64,000 nucleotides of DNA from Phoronis australis (lineage: Eukaryota > Phoronida > Phoronidae): NCBI GenBank assembly GCA_002633005.1, contig NMRA01000606.1:107394-171393 (forward strand), given 5' to 3'. Positions 54,501 through 63,958 of the stretch are shown one piece after another. Both the position numbers and the translations under genes were made by a program. The notes under the pieces are model-generated. The model searched no databases. It saw only the letters and a list, made by a program, of their open reading frames with translations, and was not told the origin of the DNA. Numbering within the stretch: the first letter of the stretch is position 1; every line of letters begins with the position of its first letter.

Positions 54501-57500
54501 CCTAGCGACAAATCGTGCCAGGAATAACTCGTTCTAGATTAACTCTGGGTGTGTGGACGGCACGTTCGTACTCCATACCAATTAGCGTGAACCGCTCTAT
54601 GAAAAAATAGCACATGTTCAAAGAGAGAGCGCAAGAATGACTTGAGTTACATTTGAGCTTATTTTTCTGTTGCAGGACGACACAACAATCATTAATGGTT
54701 TCGACGAGTGCCAAGACCCGGGAGCTCTTAGTTGGATAGTGCCGAATTGCGCATGTGACGGGAAAAAGAACCCCAAGTGAGATTGACGCCTCTTTTCCTC
54801 AGCTTTTTCCCTTCCTACTTACGAGCGGTCGCTTGGTAGAATACATGTATTAGTCAAATTCCGTATTTCCCCCTTTCGGAACACCTAGGGTATTTCTGAT
54901 TGCTGATTGCTCGAACTTAACTGTATAGCCAATCATGTTACAGTTTGAAACTCACCTGACTCTTTTCATCACTGAAGTTTGCACATGCACAGATTGCCGT
55001 TTAACCCTGAGGGTAAATTAGAGACTACAAAAATATCCGAAGTGTTCCGGATAGATTTTGAATTGAGTTCACTCGTATTCCTGTATCTATGTATGAACTA
55101 TGGTAGGTGTTTGCTACTGTAATACTCGCATTCCTGTATCTATATATGAACTACGGTAGGAGATTCAGGATTGCTTTATTTACTAAATCCAATGGTATTC
55201 ATGTCCATTGCAATTTGTACAACTGGTAATGTAAGTGCAATATGATATTTGAATTGTTGTAACAGAAACATTGTTAAGATTTGTTTTTCTGTTAAGAGCT
55301 CAAAACGTTTACATGTTTATAGTTTTTACAAGACAAATTCTAGTGTAGTGGTTAACTGCCAAGTTTGGTGCTCTGTCAATACTGAAAGTTGCCGGTACAA
55401 CCTAACTGAATTGCTCATTCATGTTCTCTGCGTTTCAGGTGCTGGACACCATGCCGCAAACACACCACTCGCCGTAACGTTTTTGAAGGGGTGACTGCAA
55501 ACAACCTTCAAGTGGCACGCAAATTCTTTGAAATAGGTATAATAAGATATAGTTAACCGGAGACAAATCTGTACTGGTTCACAACAGATGAATGGAAATA
55601 GGTGTATGGAAACTTGATCCTGTTCCTTGTCTTATAAAGCCGTAATGTAAATTCATACAAGCCGCATTTTTAATCACATGCTCGAACTTTGAAAACTCTG
55701 TAAAGATGAAGGGCGACTTGGGCATTATTTAACGCTTCTTTAAACTAAATAAGACAAGAAAATTCGCTACATGAAATCATTGAGTGATTTTAAAATAGGA
55801 TAATCTAAGGCGATAATGTTAACTTCATATCAATATGACATGAACTCATCGATGAATTCAATTAAGAAACATTTGAAAGTTAGCTGAATGTTTGTAGTAG
55901 CGTACACGTAGCTCGGTGTTGTATAGTATCTGTATCATAGCATTGAAATCTTTGGACCACAGACTGACTGATTTCGTTGAAATCACACAGAAGTTCAGCG
56001 AAACCAAACATTTTTGCATTGTAATGCATGCGCGCACCCAGTGGGGAAGGGGGCTCGGGAGGCTCGAACAAGCCCTCCTCCCACCCCCCATTTGGCGAAA
56101 TTGGACAAAATGTCCTCCTCAGAGAAACAATAAGTCCGAAAAAGCAAAACACGAGATGAAAGTCGACTAAACATTTAGGAATTCGGCGAATGCAGATGTC
56201 GTAGCTCTGAATGTACCACGTTTTTTTGTTGATAAATGGTTCGCATTCCCAAAATTCGAGCCCCCCCCCCCGTCTTTAGGCTGGTTGCGCGCATGTTATT
56301 TTCATCAGGAAAATCGGAAAGCCAAAAAGGACATAAAATGCAAGTTTGTGTTTTCTCTTACCCATATCACAAATTCACGACTGCGCCTGTTCCAGAACGG
56401 AGACAAGATTCCAAACGCTCTTGAGCTAAAAATTTTAGAAATTTCGTCTGAAATATGTCATTACATACCAGATTTTTTCTTTATTTCCATTTGTCTGGAT
56501 TTTGTTTGTATTTGCAACAATGATTTCGGCCTGAACAAGAAATTGCTTTCAAAGTGGCGGGGCTTCCAGATCCCGGTTAGCGCCTCACTGCGGACAAAAC
56601 AGCTACTGAATACCAGTCCGCATTAGTGCACATAATTGTCATCAAACCTGGTCTACGCATTTTTCCCTTTTGGTTGGAGCTACAGCGGCTCGAACCGTGG
56701 ATTTGGGCCTTTTGAAGAAGACGACATCAGAGCCCGGGTGTGAACTTTGTACTCAAAATCGAACTCGACGTAATTTTTGTGCCATTTTCCANCTTTAGGC
56801 TGGTTGCGCGCATGTTATTTTCATCAGGAAAATCGGAATGCCAAAAAGGACATAAAATGCAAGTTTGTGTTTTCTCTTACCCATATCACAAATTCACGAC
56901 TGCGCCTGTTCCAGAACGGAGACAAGATTCCAAGCGCTCTTGAGCTAAAAATTTTAGAAATTTCGTCTGAAATATGTCATTACCTACCAGATTTTTTCTT
57001 TATTTCCATTTGTCTGGATTTTGTTTGTATTTGCACCAATGATTTCGGCCTGAACAAGAAATTGCTTTCAAAGTGGTGGGGCTTCCAGATCCCGGTTAGC
57101 GCCTCACTGCGGACAAAACAGCTACTGAATACCAGTCCGCATTAGTGCACATAATTGTCATCAAACCTGGTCTACGCATTTTTCCCTTTTGGTTGGAGCT
57201 ACAGCGGCTCGAACCGTGGATTTGGGCCTTTTGAAGAAGACGACATCAGAGCCCGGGTGTGAACTTTGTACTCAAAATCGAACTCGACGTAATTTTTGTG
57301 CCATTTTCCAGTCTGCTTTTGTCCGAACTGATGGTTAGTGTACATCATTGTGTGCTTGAGTGCACTATGGTTTACTTGGGTGATTGTCTAATTCTAGTTA
57401 GTACTTGATGGCCACAGCATTATATCTGCAAGTTGGAGTTTGAATTCAAAATCTTGAATTTTTACTCGAGTTTAGACTTATAATCTAGGGTTCATCAAAT

Positions 57501-58486
57501 GCAAATTTGGACAAGAAACTCAATTGTTTGAACTAGAGCACAGAATAACAGACACTTGTCTGAAATTCACTCAAAAGTGGGACGGAAATTGACAAGAAAT
57601 AATTTCGAGTTGGGTTTTGAGTACGAGATTAGACCCTGGTTCCCGGCAAGAATCTCGCGAAAACGCGTAAGGCCCAGTGAGATGTCGCCATGCATTACAA
57701 GAGAATAAGTTAAACATGATCACACTAATTTCCTTCGCGAGATTCTTGCGTCCATGTAACTCAACCGAGCTGATGCCAGCGTATGTTCAAACGCCCTCTT
57801 CAGGTGGTGAATGCTCACTAATTTGTCAATATCTCTCTGCAGCAAACATAAAAGAGGCAATGGAAAACGACAAACTGAACGTTAACGTGGACAAAGCACT
57901 ACGCTTCGATGTGCTCCTGCGAAATGCTGCTTTCGATCTGGACCACAAGGCCCCTCGGTGCGCCGTTTTTGAAACTATCGCGGGTGAGGTGGAGGGAGCG
58001 AACCCCCAATGGAAAAAAGTCTTCAACTGCTGTAAGTGACAATACTGCGAGTCTGTTGCAACTTCTTTATTCATATATAAGATTTATAAAATCCCCTCTG
58101 ACAAAAACAAGACTTGCTTTGCCAGCGGAGATATTTTACTCCTCAGAAGGTGTTGCAAAATATTTTGTATTATTATCTTAAGGTGGGTTCGACCTCGTTT
58201 TTGTAAAGATAGTGTAATTATCTTAGCAAACTATAATCTACAAGCAACGGTGTTATGTATACTTCACAAAATTTAAAGACTTGTTTTCAAATTTCACTTA
58301 AATTTGTAAGAACAATGTCGGTATTTTTCAATAACTAGCTGTTCAGGTACATGTATAAGTTAGGAAAGGTTCAATGGTTTATTGTTCATAGAAGTCTAAA
58401 AAGCTTCAAATACTTATACTGTGTCGTTAAAGTTACGATTTAATTTCTTTGCAGTTGCTAAAGAAACGCAAAGACCTAGAATTTAA
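45511..58486 (+). CDS. Secreted single-VWD-domain protein (7 exons, complete)
   Basis: Exons 45511-45559, 49449-49738, 53463-53681, 54676-54776, 55439-55536, 57843-58031 and 58455-58486 join in frame to 325 residues plus stop. Residues 1-16 (MMCVLYILGALFCLVV) form a signal peptide. VWD spans about 31-190: CSGTGDPHWKTFDSLHYDF at its start, VEVKVFGLTVSI and INGLPVTVPL in the middle, CGLCGNFNGNSN at its end. Next comes a Cys-containing stretch (ECQDPG, CACDGKKNPKCWTPC), then about 100 residues without a domain I recognise. It has no C8, TIL or second VWD, unlike mucins, vWF or zonadhesin. VWD domains act extracellularly in adhesion and multimerisation, so a secreted matrix, mucus or egg-coat role is plausible but unproven. 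Six splice junctions agree in phase. Two intronic duplications at N joins do not touch exons. An in-frame upstream ATG at 45346 is less likely, as it would bury the signal peptide. Confidence 0.85.
46690..46850. mobile_element. MITE, family D, copy 1
   Basis: Left TCGGAACACCT..G.TATTTTCGG and right GAGACTACGAAATAACTAAGG-like inverse ending GTTTCCGA. Same ends as 54876-55053. Lies in VWD-gene intron 1. Confidence 0.6.
48340..48984 (+). mobile_element. LINE C-terminal remnant (L1/Tx1-like)
   Basis: VIWNNQNI, then MLEAGLLFCEDFLDTKNKIL, FIKNKYNFKNFCILQYN and a separate block YLFTHRRIFTNITLYKIGLV followed by CPYCDELQTILHMFYYC. The latter is the zinc-knuckle region (C-x2-C...H-x3-C) after the RT in L1/Tx1-type elements. 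RT itself is absent. It is a different family from the 35-39.6 kb LINEs and lies in VWD-gene intron 1. Confidence 0.75.
48988..49045. repeat. Inverted repeat, 21-bp arms
   Basis: Arms 48988-49008 and 49025-49045 with one mismatch (core CAAAACTCTAATC), directly after the LINE remnant. Confidence 0.8.
49449..49738 (+). CDS. VWD gene exon 2 (first half of VWD)
   Basis: Acceptor TTCCACCTAG, donor GTAAGG. Two bases complete a Glu codon with exon 1. Encodes a short Ala/Pro/Val spacer, GTGDPHWKTFDSLHYDFHGY, KDCLYIMSELC and VEVKVFGLTVSIDASGIK. Ends in phase 0. Confidence 0.88.
49824..51325 (+). repeat. Direct duplicate 1, copy A (intron 2)
   Basis: 1502 bp repeated at 51327-52828 with scattered substitutions and small indels. 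The copies are separated only by the N at 51326. Contains a THAP exon on the minus strand (50875-51118). Confidence 0.92.
50875..51118 (-). CDS. THAP-domain first exon, copy A
   Basis: ATG, 81 codons, donor GTAAGT in phase 1. Sequence features in order: RRVSGGCSDRN, VFKFPKYLKI, KWHRFVHRMRVW, LYLSHFEESC, LTP. This fits THAP (C2CH zinc finger: C-x4-C, FKFP, W, C-x2-HF). The first Cys is Arg here (CGC, one transition from TGC) and the C before HF is Tyr-Leu-Ser, so zinc binding is doubtful. It is antisense within VWD-gene intron 2. Either a transposon first exon or a decaying gene. Confidence 0.55.
51326..51326. other. Single N between direct duplicates
   Basis: The N stands exactly where copy A ends and copy B begins, as expected from an unresolved contig join. 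Confidence 0.9.
51327..52828 (+). repeat. Direct duplicate 1, copy B (intron 2)
   Basis: Second copy of 49824-51325, offset 1503. Differences include an extra GGATTTA near 51480 and several substitutions, in the range expected between alleles of a highly heterozygous animal. Confidence 0.92.
52378..52621 (-). CDS. THAP-domain first exon, copy B
   Basis: Counterpart of 50875-51118, differing by one residue (CFDQ for CLDQ after the HFEES motif). The same GTAAGT donor is kept. Probably the allelic version of copy A. Confidence 0.55.
53463..53681 (+). CDS. VWD gene exon 3 (second half of VWD)
   Basis: Acceptor TTGTCAATTTTCAG, donor GTAAGT, exactly 73 codons. INGLPVTVPLTYPWLTN and VRVELPASYAKRVCGLCG end with NFNGNSN, the conserved close of a VWD core. 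Confidence 0.9.
54676..54776 (+). CDS. VWD gene exon 4 (Cys-rich linker)
   Basis: Acceptor TTTTTCTGTTGCAG, donor GTGAGA. DDTTIINGFDECQDPG then WIVPNCACDGKKNP. Phase 0 in, phase 2 out. Confidence 0.82.
54876..55053. mobile_element. MITE, family D, copy 2
   Basis: TTCGGAACACCTAGGGTATTT at the left and the inverted-type GAGACTACAAAAATATCCGA...GTGTTCCGGA at the right, as in 46690-46850. In VWD-gene intron 4. Confidence 0.6.
55073..55165 (+). repeat. 54-bp direct repeat, two units
   Basis: CTCGTATTCCTGTATCTATG and CTCGCATTCCTGTATCTATA begin the units at 55073 and 55127; TATGAACTAYGGTAGG follows in each. Confidence 0.75.
55439..55536 (+). CDS. VWD gene exon 5
   Basis: Acceptor CTCTGCGTTTCAG, donor GTATAA. 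Its first base completes Lys; then CWTPCRKHTTRRNVFEGVTA and QVARKFFEI. Out phase 1. The exon is short and shows up only when exon 4's phase is followed. Confidence 0.78.
56274..56791 (+). repeat. Direct duplicate 2, copy A (intron 5)
   Basis: 518 bp, repeated at 56793-57310 with about six substitutions. Both copies keep a ~110-codon open frame, but it has no recognisable motif and lies within the VWD gene's intron. Confidence 0.93.
56792..56792. other. Single N between direct duplicates
   Basis: Marks the exact border of two 518-bp copies. Confidence 0.9.
56793..57310 (+). repeat. Direct duplicate 2, copy B (intron 5)
   Basis: Same length as copy A; unique sequence (GTCTGCTTTTGTCC) follows directly. 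About 1% divergence. Confidence 0.93.
57843..58031 (+). CDS. VWD gene exon 6
   Basis: Acceptor ATCTCTCTGCAG, donor GTAAGT. Two bases complete Ala; then NIKEAMENDKLNVNVDKALR and CAVFETIAGEVEGANPQWKK. No domain recognised; mixed helix-like, two cysteines. Out phase 1. Confidence 0.8.
58455..58486 (+). CDS. VWD gene exon 7 (C-terminus and stop)
   Basis: Acceptor TTTAATTTCTTTGCAG; two bases complete Phe, then AKETQRPRI and TAA. A poly(A) signal follows 58 bases after the stop, supporting a true terminal exon. Confidence 0.72.
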
Positions 58487-58543
58487 AAACGAAATGCTGG
58501 GATCTTTAGTCAGTAAACCGAATAAGATGTAACTGTGCCACGA

Positions 58544-58549
58544 AATAAA
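58544..58549 (+). terminator. Poly(A) signal of the VWD gene
   Basis: AATAAA, 58 bases after the proposed stop codon. Confidence 0.6.
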
Positions 58550-58559
58550 TCACTTCCTA

Positions 58560-60090
58560 AGATATGCGAATTGTAAGTTTCAGTATACAATGAAAGGCTT
58601 TCACAGAGTTCAGCATGTTGATTTTCGTACCTCATAATTATGTCATCGTAAAGTCAACGTATTGACCGAGTGTGAAAATCAATCATTGTTTCATACCCCA
58701 GAATCAGTAATTTATCACACGAAGCAACATTTATGTGTGGGCTTTCGACCGCAGGTCATTCACTTGTGCGGTCGGTTAGCTACCGGTGTTTTACCCTAAA
58801 ATCAGGTGGAGAGATTCTGAAACAACCTCCTGGGGATGCTCGGAATACACAAAGGAACACTCGATTATAGTTTGCCATATTTCGAAAGTTCTACATAAAT
58901 GTAACCTTGAGTCTTCGAAATAAATAGTTTGACTTGTGGACAGTTTTGATGGAGGGATTGTAGAAGGCAGTTTTACATCCTTATTGCATCCAGCCAGTCC
59001 ATGATACAGTGTTCATGCCAGAGTAAAACTCATGACAGTCGTTACAGTTCACCTGATAAACTACATTTTTTCCTTGCATGGTATCTAAACTGAATGGAGA
59101 AAATACTTTTTGCTACTCCGCCGTTTTTCAACTGAATTGCACAAGAGCCCCATCATTAGTAAGTCCTAGCTCTTAGTATTGTATGATTGCACCAAAAGAA
59201 AAAAAGAGACGTAATTTCATTCCTAAATAATTGTTATTTTACATATTTTACGGGCTCAAAATACTGTTTAGTTAAAAAACAGGAGTGTAACCAAAACGCA
59301 GAAAACAACAGAGTGCCATAATGAAAGCCTAATTGGCTGTTTAATTAATCAATGTGTAAAGTAATTAACCTATAATGTCGATTTAGTGGGTAATAGTAAC
59401 ATAAAAGGGAATTGACTAATACTAATTGGGTTTAAAATCAACAATGAAATAGTTTCAGTGAGTCTCGAGATTGTCACCGGTTAAATATTTGAGAGTATGG
59501 GTTCCTCATAAGGGCTGTGAAGAGTTTAGTCAGACATTCGTATAAAATTATGCACCATATAATTAATTGGACCTTTGATGCCGTTTTGTGTAACTACAAT
59601 CTTCAGTAAAAAATCAGGATGCAATAGCATTTTCAAACAATTTAATGAACTAGTTATTTTATCCCCTTATCCAAAATTTGCAGATAAAGTTTTTCATATA
59701 GGCAAATGTTTATTGAAACACACTGTGTATAGCTCATTACAATGGTTCTAGTTGATGATTTTACATAGAAATCTCGCAACAAATTCGTTTCTTCACAAAA
59801 AAAGATTGGAAAGACAGTGGTCCTCGAATATAACAATATCTATTACTATTAGGAAAATGCTATTTGGAATACTTGTATAATTGTCAAAATTCAAGAATAC
59901 AAAAACCAGAAAACTGCATTGAAAAGCGGGTGTATGCCAAAACGTAACAATGAAATGTTCGCCGCAGCACTCAAGAATTCTCTACAGCGTTGTTTGTTGC
60001 TGTAACGCCCAAAAGCACGGGACAGCGATGTAAGTTGAACCTGAAACTGTTGATGTCGCAAAAACCCATGAACGTCCCGACATTTTTTTC
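58560..60090. other. Intergenic, no features recognised
   Basis: AT-rich sequence downstream of the VWD gene without exons, TIRs or RNA genes that I can recognise. Confidence 0.5.
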
Positions 60091-60094
60091 TGTT

Positions 60095-60235
60095 CAGTCG
60101 AACGGAAAAATAGGACTATGTTGCGCGGAAAATCACAATAGTACCAATATGTCAGTTTTTTCCCGTTTGTCATGAAACGAGGCATTTTGATGGTGTAGCG
60201 GGATGGTGGGAAAAAATCAAAAAGTGGGACAGACC
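60095..60235 (+). repeat. Dispersed repeat family B, copy 3
   Basis: GGCATTTTGATGGTGTAGCG and GGTGGGAAAAAATC, as in 21935-22065. It ends just before the Kolobok-like copy 2. Confidence 0.55.
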
Positions 60236-60258
60236 ACGAAGAGTGGGAGGGTTGTTAA

Positions 60259-61771
60259 AGGAGCATGCCACCCAAAAAACAACCTAATTTGAATCAATTT
60301 AGATCGAGTAGTTCTACTCCATAACGACACGTACGGTTGCGTTACCTGACACCTGACGGCAGACGGAGGTGTTGAAATTATCCAATGACGTCATCGGTTT
60401 CACACGCAGTCTGTTCAGCAGTTCACAACACGGGTTATTAGTGTCAGCTTATCGCTTGAAGTCATCGTTTAACACCAATAAATCATCAAACTTTGATGTA
60501 AAACCCTTCAAAATACACCGAGTTCTTATAAAAACGTGTTGTTTTATTTCGCTCTTACGGATTTATTGGTATTTGGAAACACCGTAGCCTACAAACTTCG
60601 GCAGGCCAATAAGGTCCGTAGCAGGAGTTTGGGATCTGTTCGGAGATAATTTCAAAGTATTTTCCGTGAGATGAAGACAGGAGAACCTAGATCTGTGTTG
60701 TTTAGACTTGTGATTTTTTGAGTTCTAAACACAAAACGCTTGTTAGCCTGGCCAGAGGCTCGGAGCCCGATCAGGCCCGTCGCGGCCGGCCGGATTGACT
60801 CCGGCGTTATCCCCGCCAGTGGCTCGGAAACTGATCAGACATTAGGAACATAAACCAGCCAATGTTCAGTGGAAATTAAACTTCCAGTCAAGAAAGCACT
60901 ATACTAGTTCGCCAAAGTAATGTGCACCTGATTATGTTGGTGAATTAGCCACGAAACTGCAAATCTACTTACTCGTCGGGGGCCGCGTATTTAGGTTCCG
61001 CTTTGGCTACAGCACCGTCAGGGCAGAAGTTGTACATTGACAATCATTATTTGAGTAATGTAAACGTAAATAAAGATTACCCTAACACCTGGCCGTGGGA
61101 TGGAAATCGTGTTTTTCACAACACTTTCTGCCAGCTAACACAAAAGTATTGGTTAAGGTGAGAATACTTCATTTTGAAACAGAATGCTCAGTAATAAACG
61201 CCAACATGGCAACTCGCAATCCCGACTTAGGACGAGCTAGAGCTCACCAGTCTCGACTTCGCAGGTGGATCGTTAAGTTTTACAGGCTATCAATTCGAAC
61301 AGGAATACAGTGATGGAGAAATACTAGAGAGGCGCCGTGAACAAGCTCAGACAACGGAACGTATGGAGTTATTTGGTAAGCCGGCATTCGTCAGGCACAG
61401 TCCAGTACGTCCGCAGGTCACAGACACGGAGATAATTCACGGCCTTATACTTGCTATTTACAGCGTACATTTCATTCTTCACTACCATGAGCCACTTCCT
61501 AAATATTTCGGACTCTTGAGGAAGTAAAAAAAAACGATATTCCCGCTTTCCTCGCAGCTGCTTAGTTCGGACAAGCGGGAACGATACCACCACAACATAG
61601 CGGCATTCACTCTGCATATGAACCACTGACGTCGCTAGCGTCGTTTTTCACCTTCCTCACAGGTTAACGCGACACCTCTTGGCAAGGTAAGGTCGACCGT
61701 ATGCGAGGCGATGTGGATATAGACCGATTAAGACGGCAAAAAAGACTAATTAAATCGGGTGGCATTCTCCT
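60259..61771 (-). mobile_element. Kolobok-like DNA transposon, copy 2 (defective)
   Basis: Ends AGGAGCATGCCACCC and GGGTGGCATTCTCCT with TTAA on both sides (60255-60258 and 61772-61775). Its sequence is the reverse complement of 26004-27698 in the terminal ~200 bp and around the THAP remnant. At 1513 bp it is shorter than copy 1. Transposase catalytic parts are absent. Confidence 0.82.
61369..61611 (-). pseudogene. THAP zinc-finger remnant inside Kolobok-like copy 2
   Basis: Minus strand: SECRYVVVVSFPLVRTKQ, YRFFLLPQESEIFRKWLMVV, KYKAVNYLRVCDLRTYW, ECRLTK. The FFLLP, KW and VC-x-L positions follow a THAP domain; the HF histidine is replaced by Tyr, as in copy 1 (GRYF). Unlike copy 1 the reading frame stays open. 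Confidence 0.65.
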
Positions 61772-62014
61772 TTAAGTACGCTTTCGGTATTGGACTGGGT
61801 TCGTTTATAAAGAAAATTTTTCATTTTTGATTTAGTGTAACGAGTACAAGTAAAGGCTAAACATTACACTGCCGCTCAGAAATCGGATTAACATCTGGAC
61901 ATCAGGTAAATACTGGGAAAAGGAATTGCATTGGAAGCAATACAAAGCGATAATCACATAATACATATCCCACATACATAGGAATACTACTGCCATATCT
62001 ATATACTAAAGCGC

Positions 62015-62245
62015 TTAATTCGGACCCGGATGTTGACATTGGACTCCGTCGGGCATAAACAACTCGAGAGCGGCCGCAAGGACAGCCGCCTCCGCCCAAC
62101 ACCTCATTCCATTCGATCCCCCGACGGAAAAGCGCCGGGTTTTACGGCAGTGAAACCCTAGGCGTGTTTTTGTTTTTTTCTTTGTCTTACTGAGTCGTGG
62201 CTTCGGTCGATCCGGCGAACTAGCTACTTTCTCGAAGCCAAACAC
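62015..62245 (-). other. Open stretch with a 2A-like ending, possible LINE 5' relic
   Basis: Basic N-part (KPRLSKTKKKTKTR), a hydrophobic AEAAVLAAALELF and a terminal GVQCQHPGPN before a stop. A hydrophobic stretch followed by a ...NPGP-like end recalls the 2A-type sequences that open ORF2 in some marine LINEs, but the Asn is His here. Weak. Confidence 0.25.
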
Positions 62246-62972
62246 AATTCGGGTAAAGATACTATAAAATCTTTGATTCGGGGGTATTCGTCCGCGGTCT
62301 GCGTTTACCGTTTACGCCTATTATATTCAGTGCTCAATATTCGGCGGCGAGAGAATTCAAGGAAACTATGCCAACGTTGAATAATTCTCTGAAATTCGAG
62401 TAAAGCGAAGGGGCGACCTCGTTATTTTATGCGCACCCGTTCGCCGCCGCCACAGAGTCGACTGTTCAAAAGTTTCGAGTTTCCCGTTTTAATCATTTAT
62501 TTCGGCAGGTCCCGATGTGGAATCAGTCCGCCTGCGGAATATTATGGTCATAAACAGTAGATAATCACCACATTTTTACACTTTGGGTTTAAATTTAATG
62601 GTAAACAAAGACGGTCTACCCTCGGGGCTTTGCTCGGAGTGTCCCGCATCAAGTCACGGGTGTTTGCGGTGTTTATCTGGGTCAACCTTTGCCACATTGG
62701 ATTGGTACAGTATAACATAATCCCGCTGGGCACTTTTGATTTAATGGTTTAAAAGTTTTCAAGTTATCAAAATAAGATTCACCACGTCTAGAATCGCATT
62801 CATATCTTCATGCATGACACTTTCATGTTGTTGTGTGTGTCATGCCACATAATAGTCAGTGATAATCTAAACCTGTCAGAAAGACCTAACTGGACTGGAC
62901 ATGACAGGCATATTTTGCTATGCGCAAAAAGATCGTGTGTTGCAGGTTACTCAAACCGCATAGGAGCATCGG

Positions 62973-63117
62973 CAAACCTTCCCCGAGTTCAGTAACGCTA
63001 GGACATCGCTGAACAGCAAGACTTCGCAAGATTACGTGATATGTTGCCTTGTATTTTAAACGAGAACACGTGATTTTGGCTAGATTTTTTGCGAGGTTCT
63101 AGCATTACTCAATGAAC
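62973..63117. mobile_element. MITE, family A, copy 3 (decayed)
   Basis: AAACCTTCCCCGAGTTCAGT, AACGCTAGGAC, GCAAGACTTCGCAAGATTAC and GAGAACACGTG are in reverse order relative to copies 1 and 2. Confidence 0.6.
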
Positions 63118-63232
63118 TTTGAAGCGACAGGTTAAAAGTGATGGTGGAGAACACTCAACAGCATATTATTTATAATGACTTATTCTTATTAAAATGACAT
63201 AGGCAAAAAAATGAATTTTGGGCCTCAAAAGC

Positions 63233-63490
63233 GAGGCCACTTATATTAATATGGAGGGCCTTGCCGAAAAGCGGCCAGAGAGCGGGGCCACAATATATCA
63301 ATATAGATGGCCTCGCTCATCGGCCGCCTTTCAGGGAGGCCCTTTTATAATAATATAGGCGGCTTCGCCGAAAGGCAGCCAGAGAGTGGGGCCACCGATA
63401 TTACTATAGGCGCCACGCCGGAAGGCGGCCTATCAGCGAGGCCCTCTATTTTAATATAGAGACCCGTCGGAAGGGGACTGACTAGCGAGA
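63233..63490. repeat. Tandem repeat, five units of about 51 bp
   Basis: Unit starts at 63233, 63285, 63336, 63388 and 63438. Each begins GRGGCC, has an A/T-only core near TATTAATATAG, then GGC(C)...GCCGAAAGGCGGCC. Units alternate between CAGAGAGYG and TCAGSGA endings, so the higher-order unit may be about 103 bp. Confidence 0.8.
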
Positions 63491-63956
63491 ATTCACATGC
63501 CAAAATTCACGTCATTTCTTCTTCTCGTTGTGGCACCCCAGCACTGTTGAAAAATGATGAAAATACGTCAAAGCCGCCATTTTGAAAAGAACTATAGTTA
63601 AGCAGCACTCGATAATAGCATTCTACAAAAAATATCACAGCAAAAATTTAGAAGCAATTGGGCAACGCTAACGGCATGCTTTTCGCGATGTCTATTTGTA
63701 TCATAAAATGGCCACCATATTGCACAAACTTTGTCAAATCCATCCGAAAACAGAAACATATCATCTTTTCTTTAATAGAAAGTATTTATCAATTTTCATA
63801 AAAGTCTGTCAAGAAACTACAGGGAAACAAAGGAAGATCGGAAAAAAATAAATGGCCACTAGGGGGCAATGTGCCTGAAAGTTGTCAAAGGTCTAATCTC
63901 AACTTGATATGAATACACTTGCCAGTTGCATAACCAAAGCAAATGATGCAAAACGT

Positions 63957-63958
<2 letters not shown>

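Noticed and set aside
56285-57145. Two ~115-codon open frames in the 518-bp duplicates
   Set aside because: Their conservation is explained by recent duplication. No motif is seen and they lie inside an intron of a well-supported gene.
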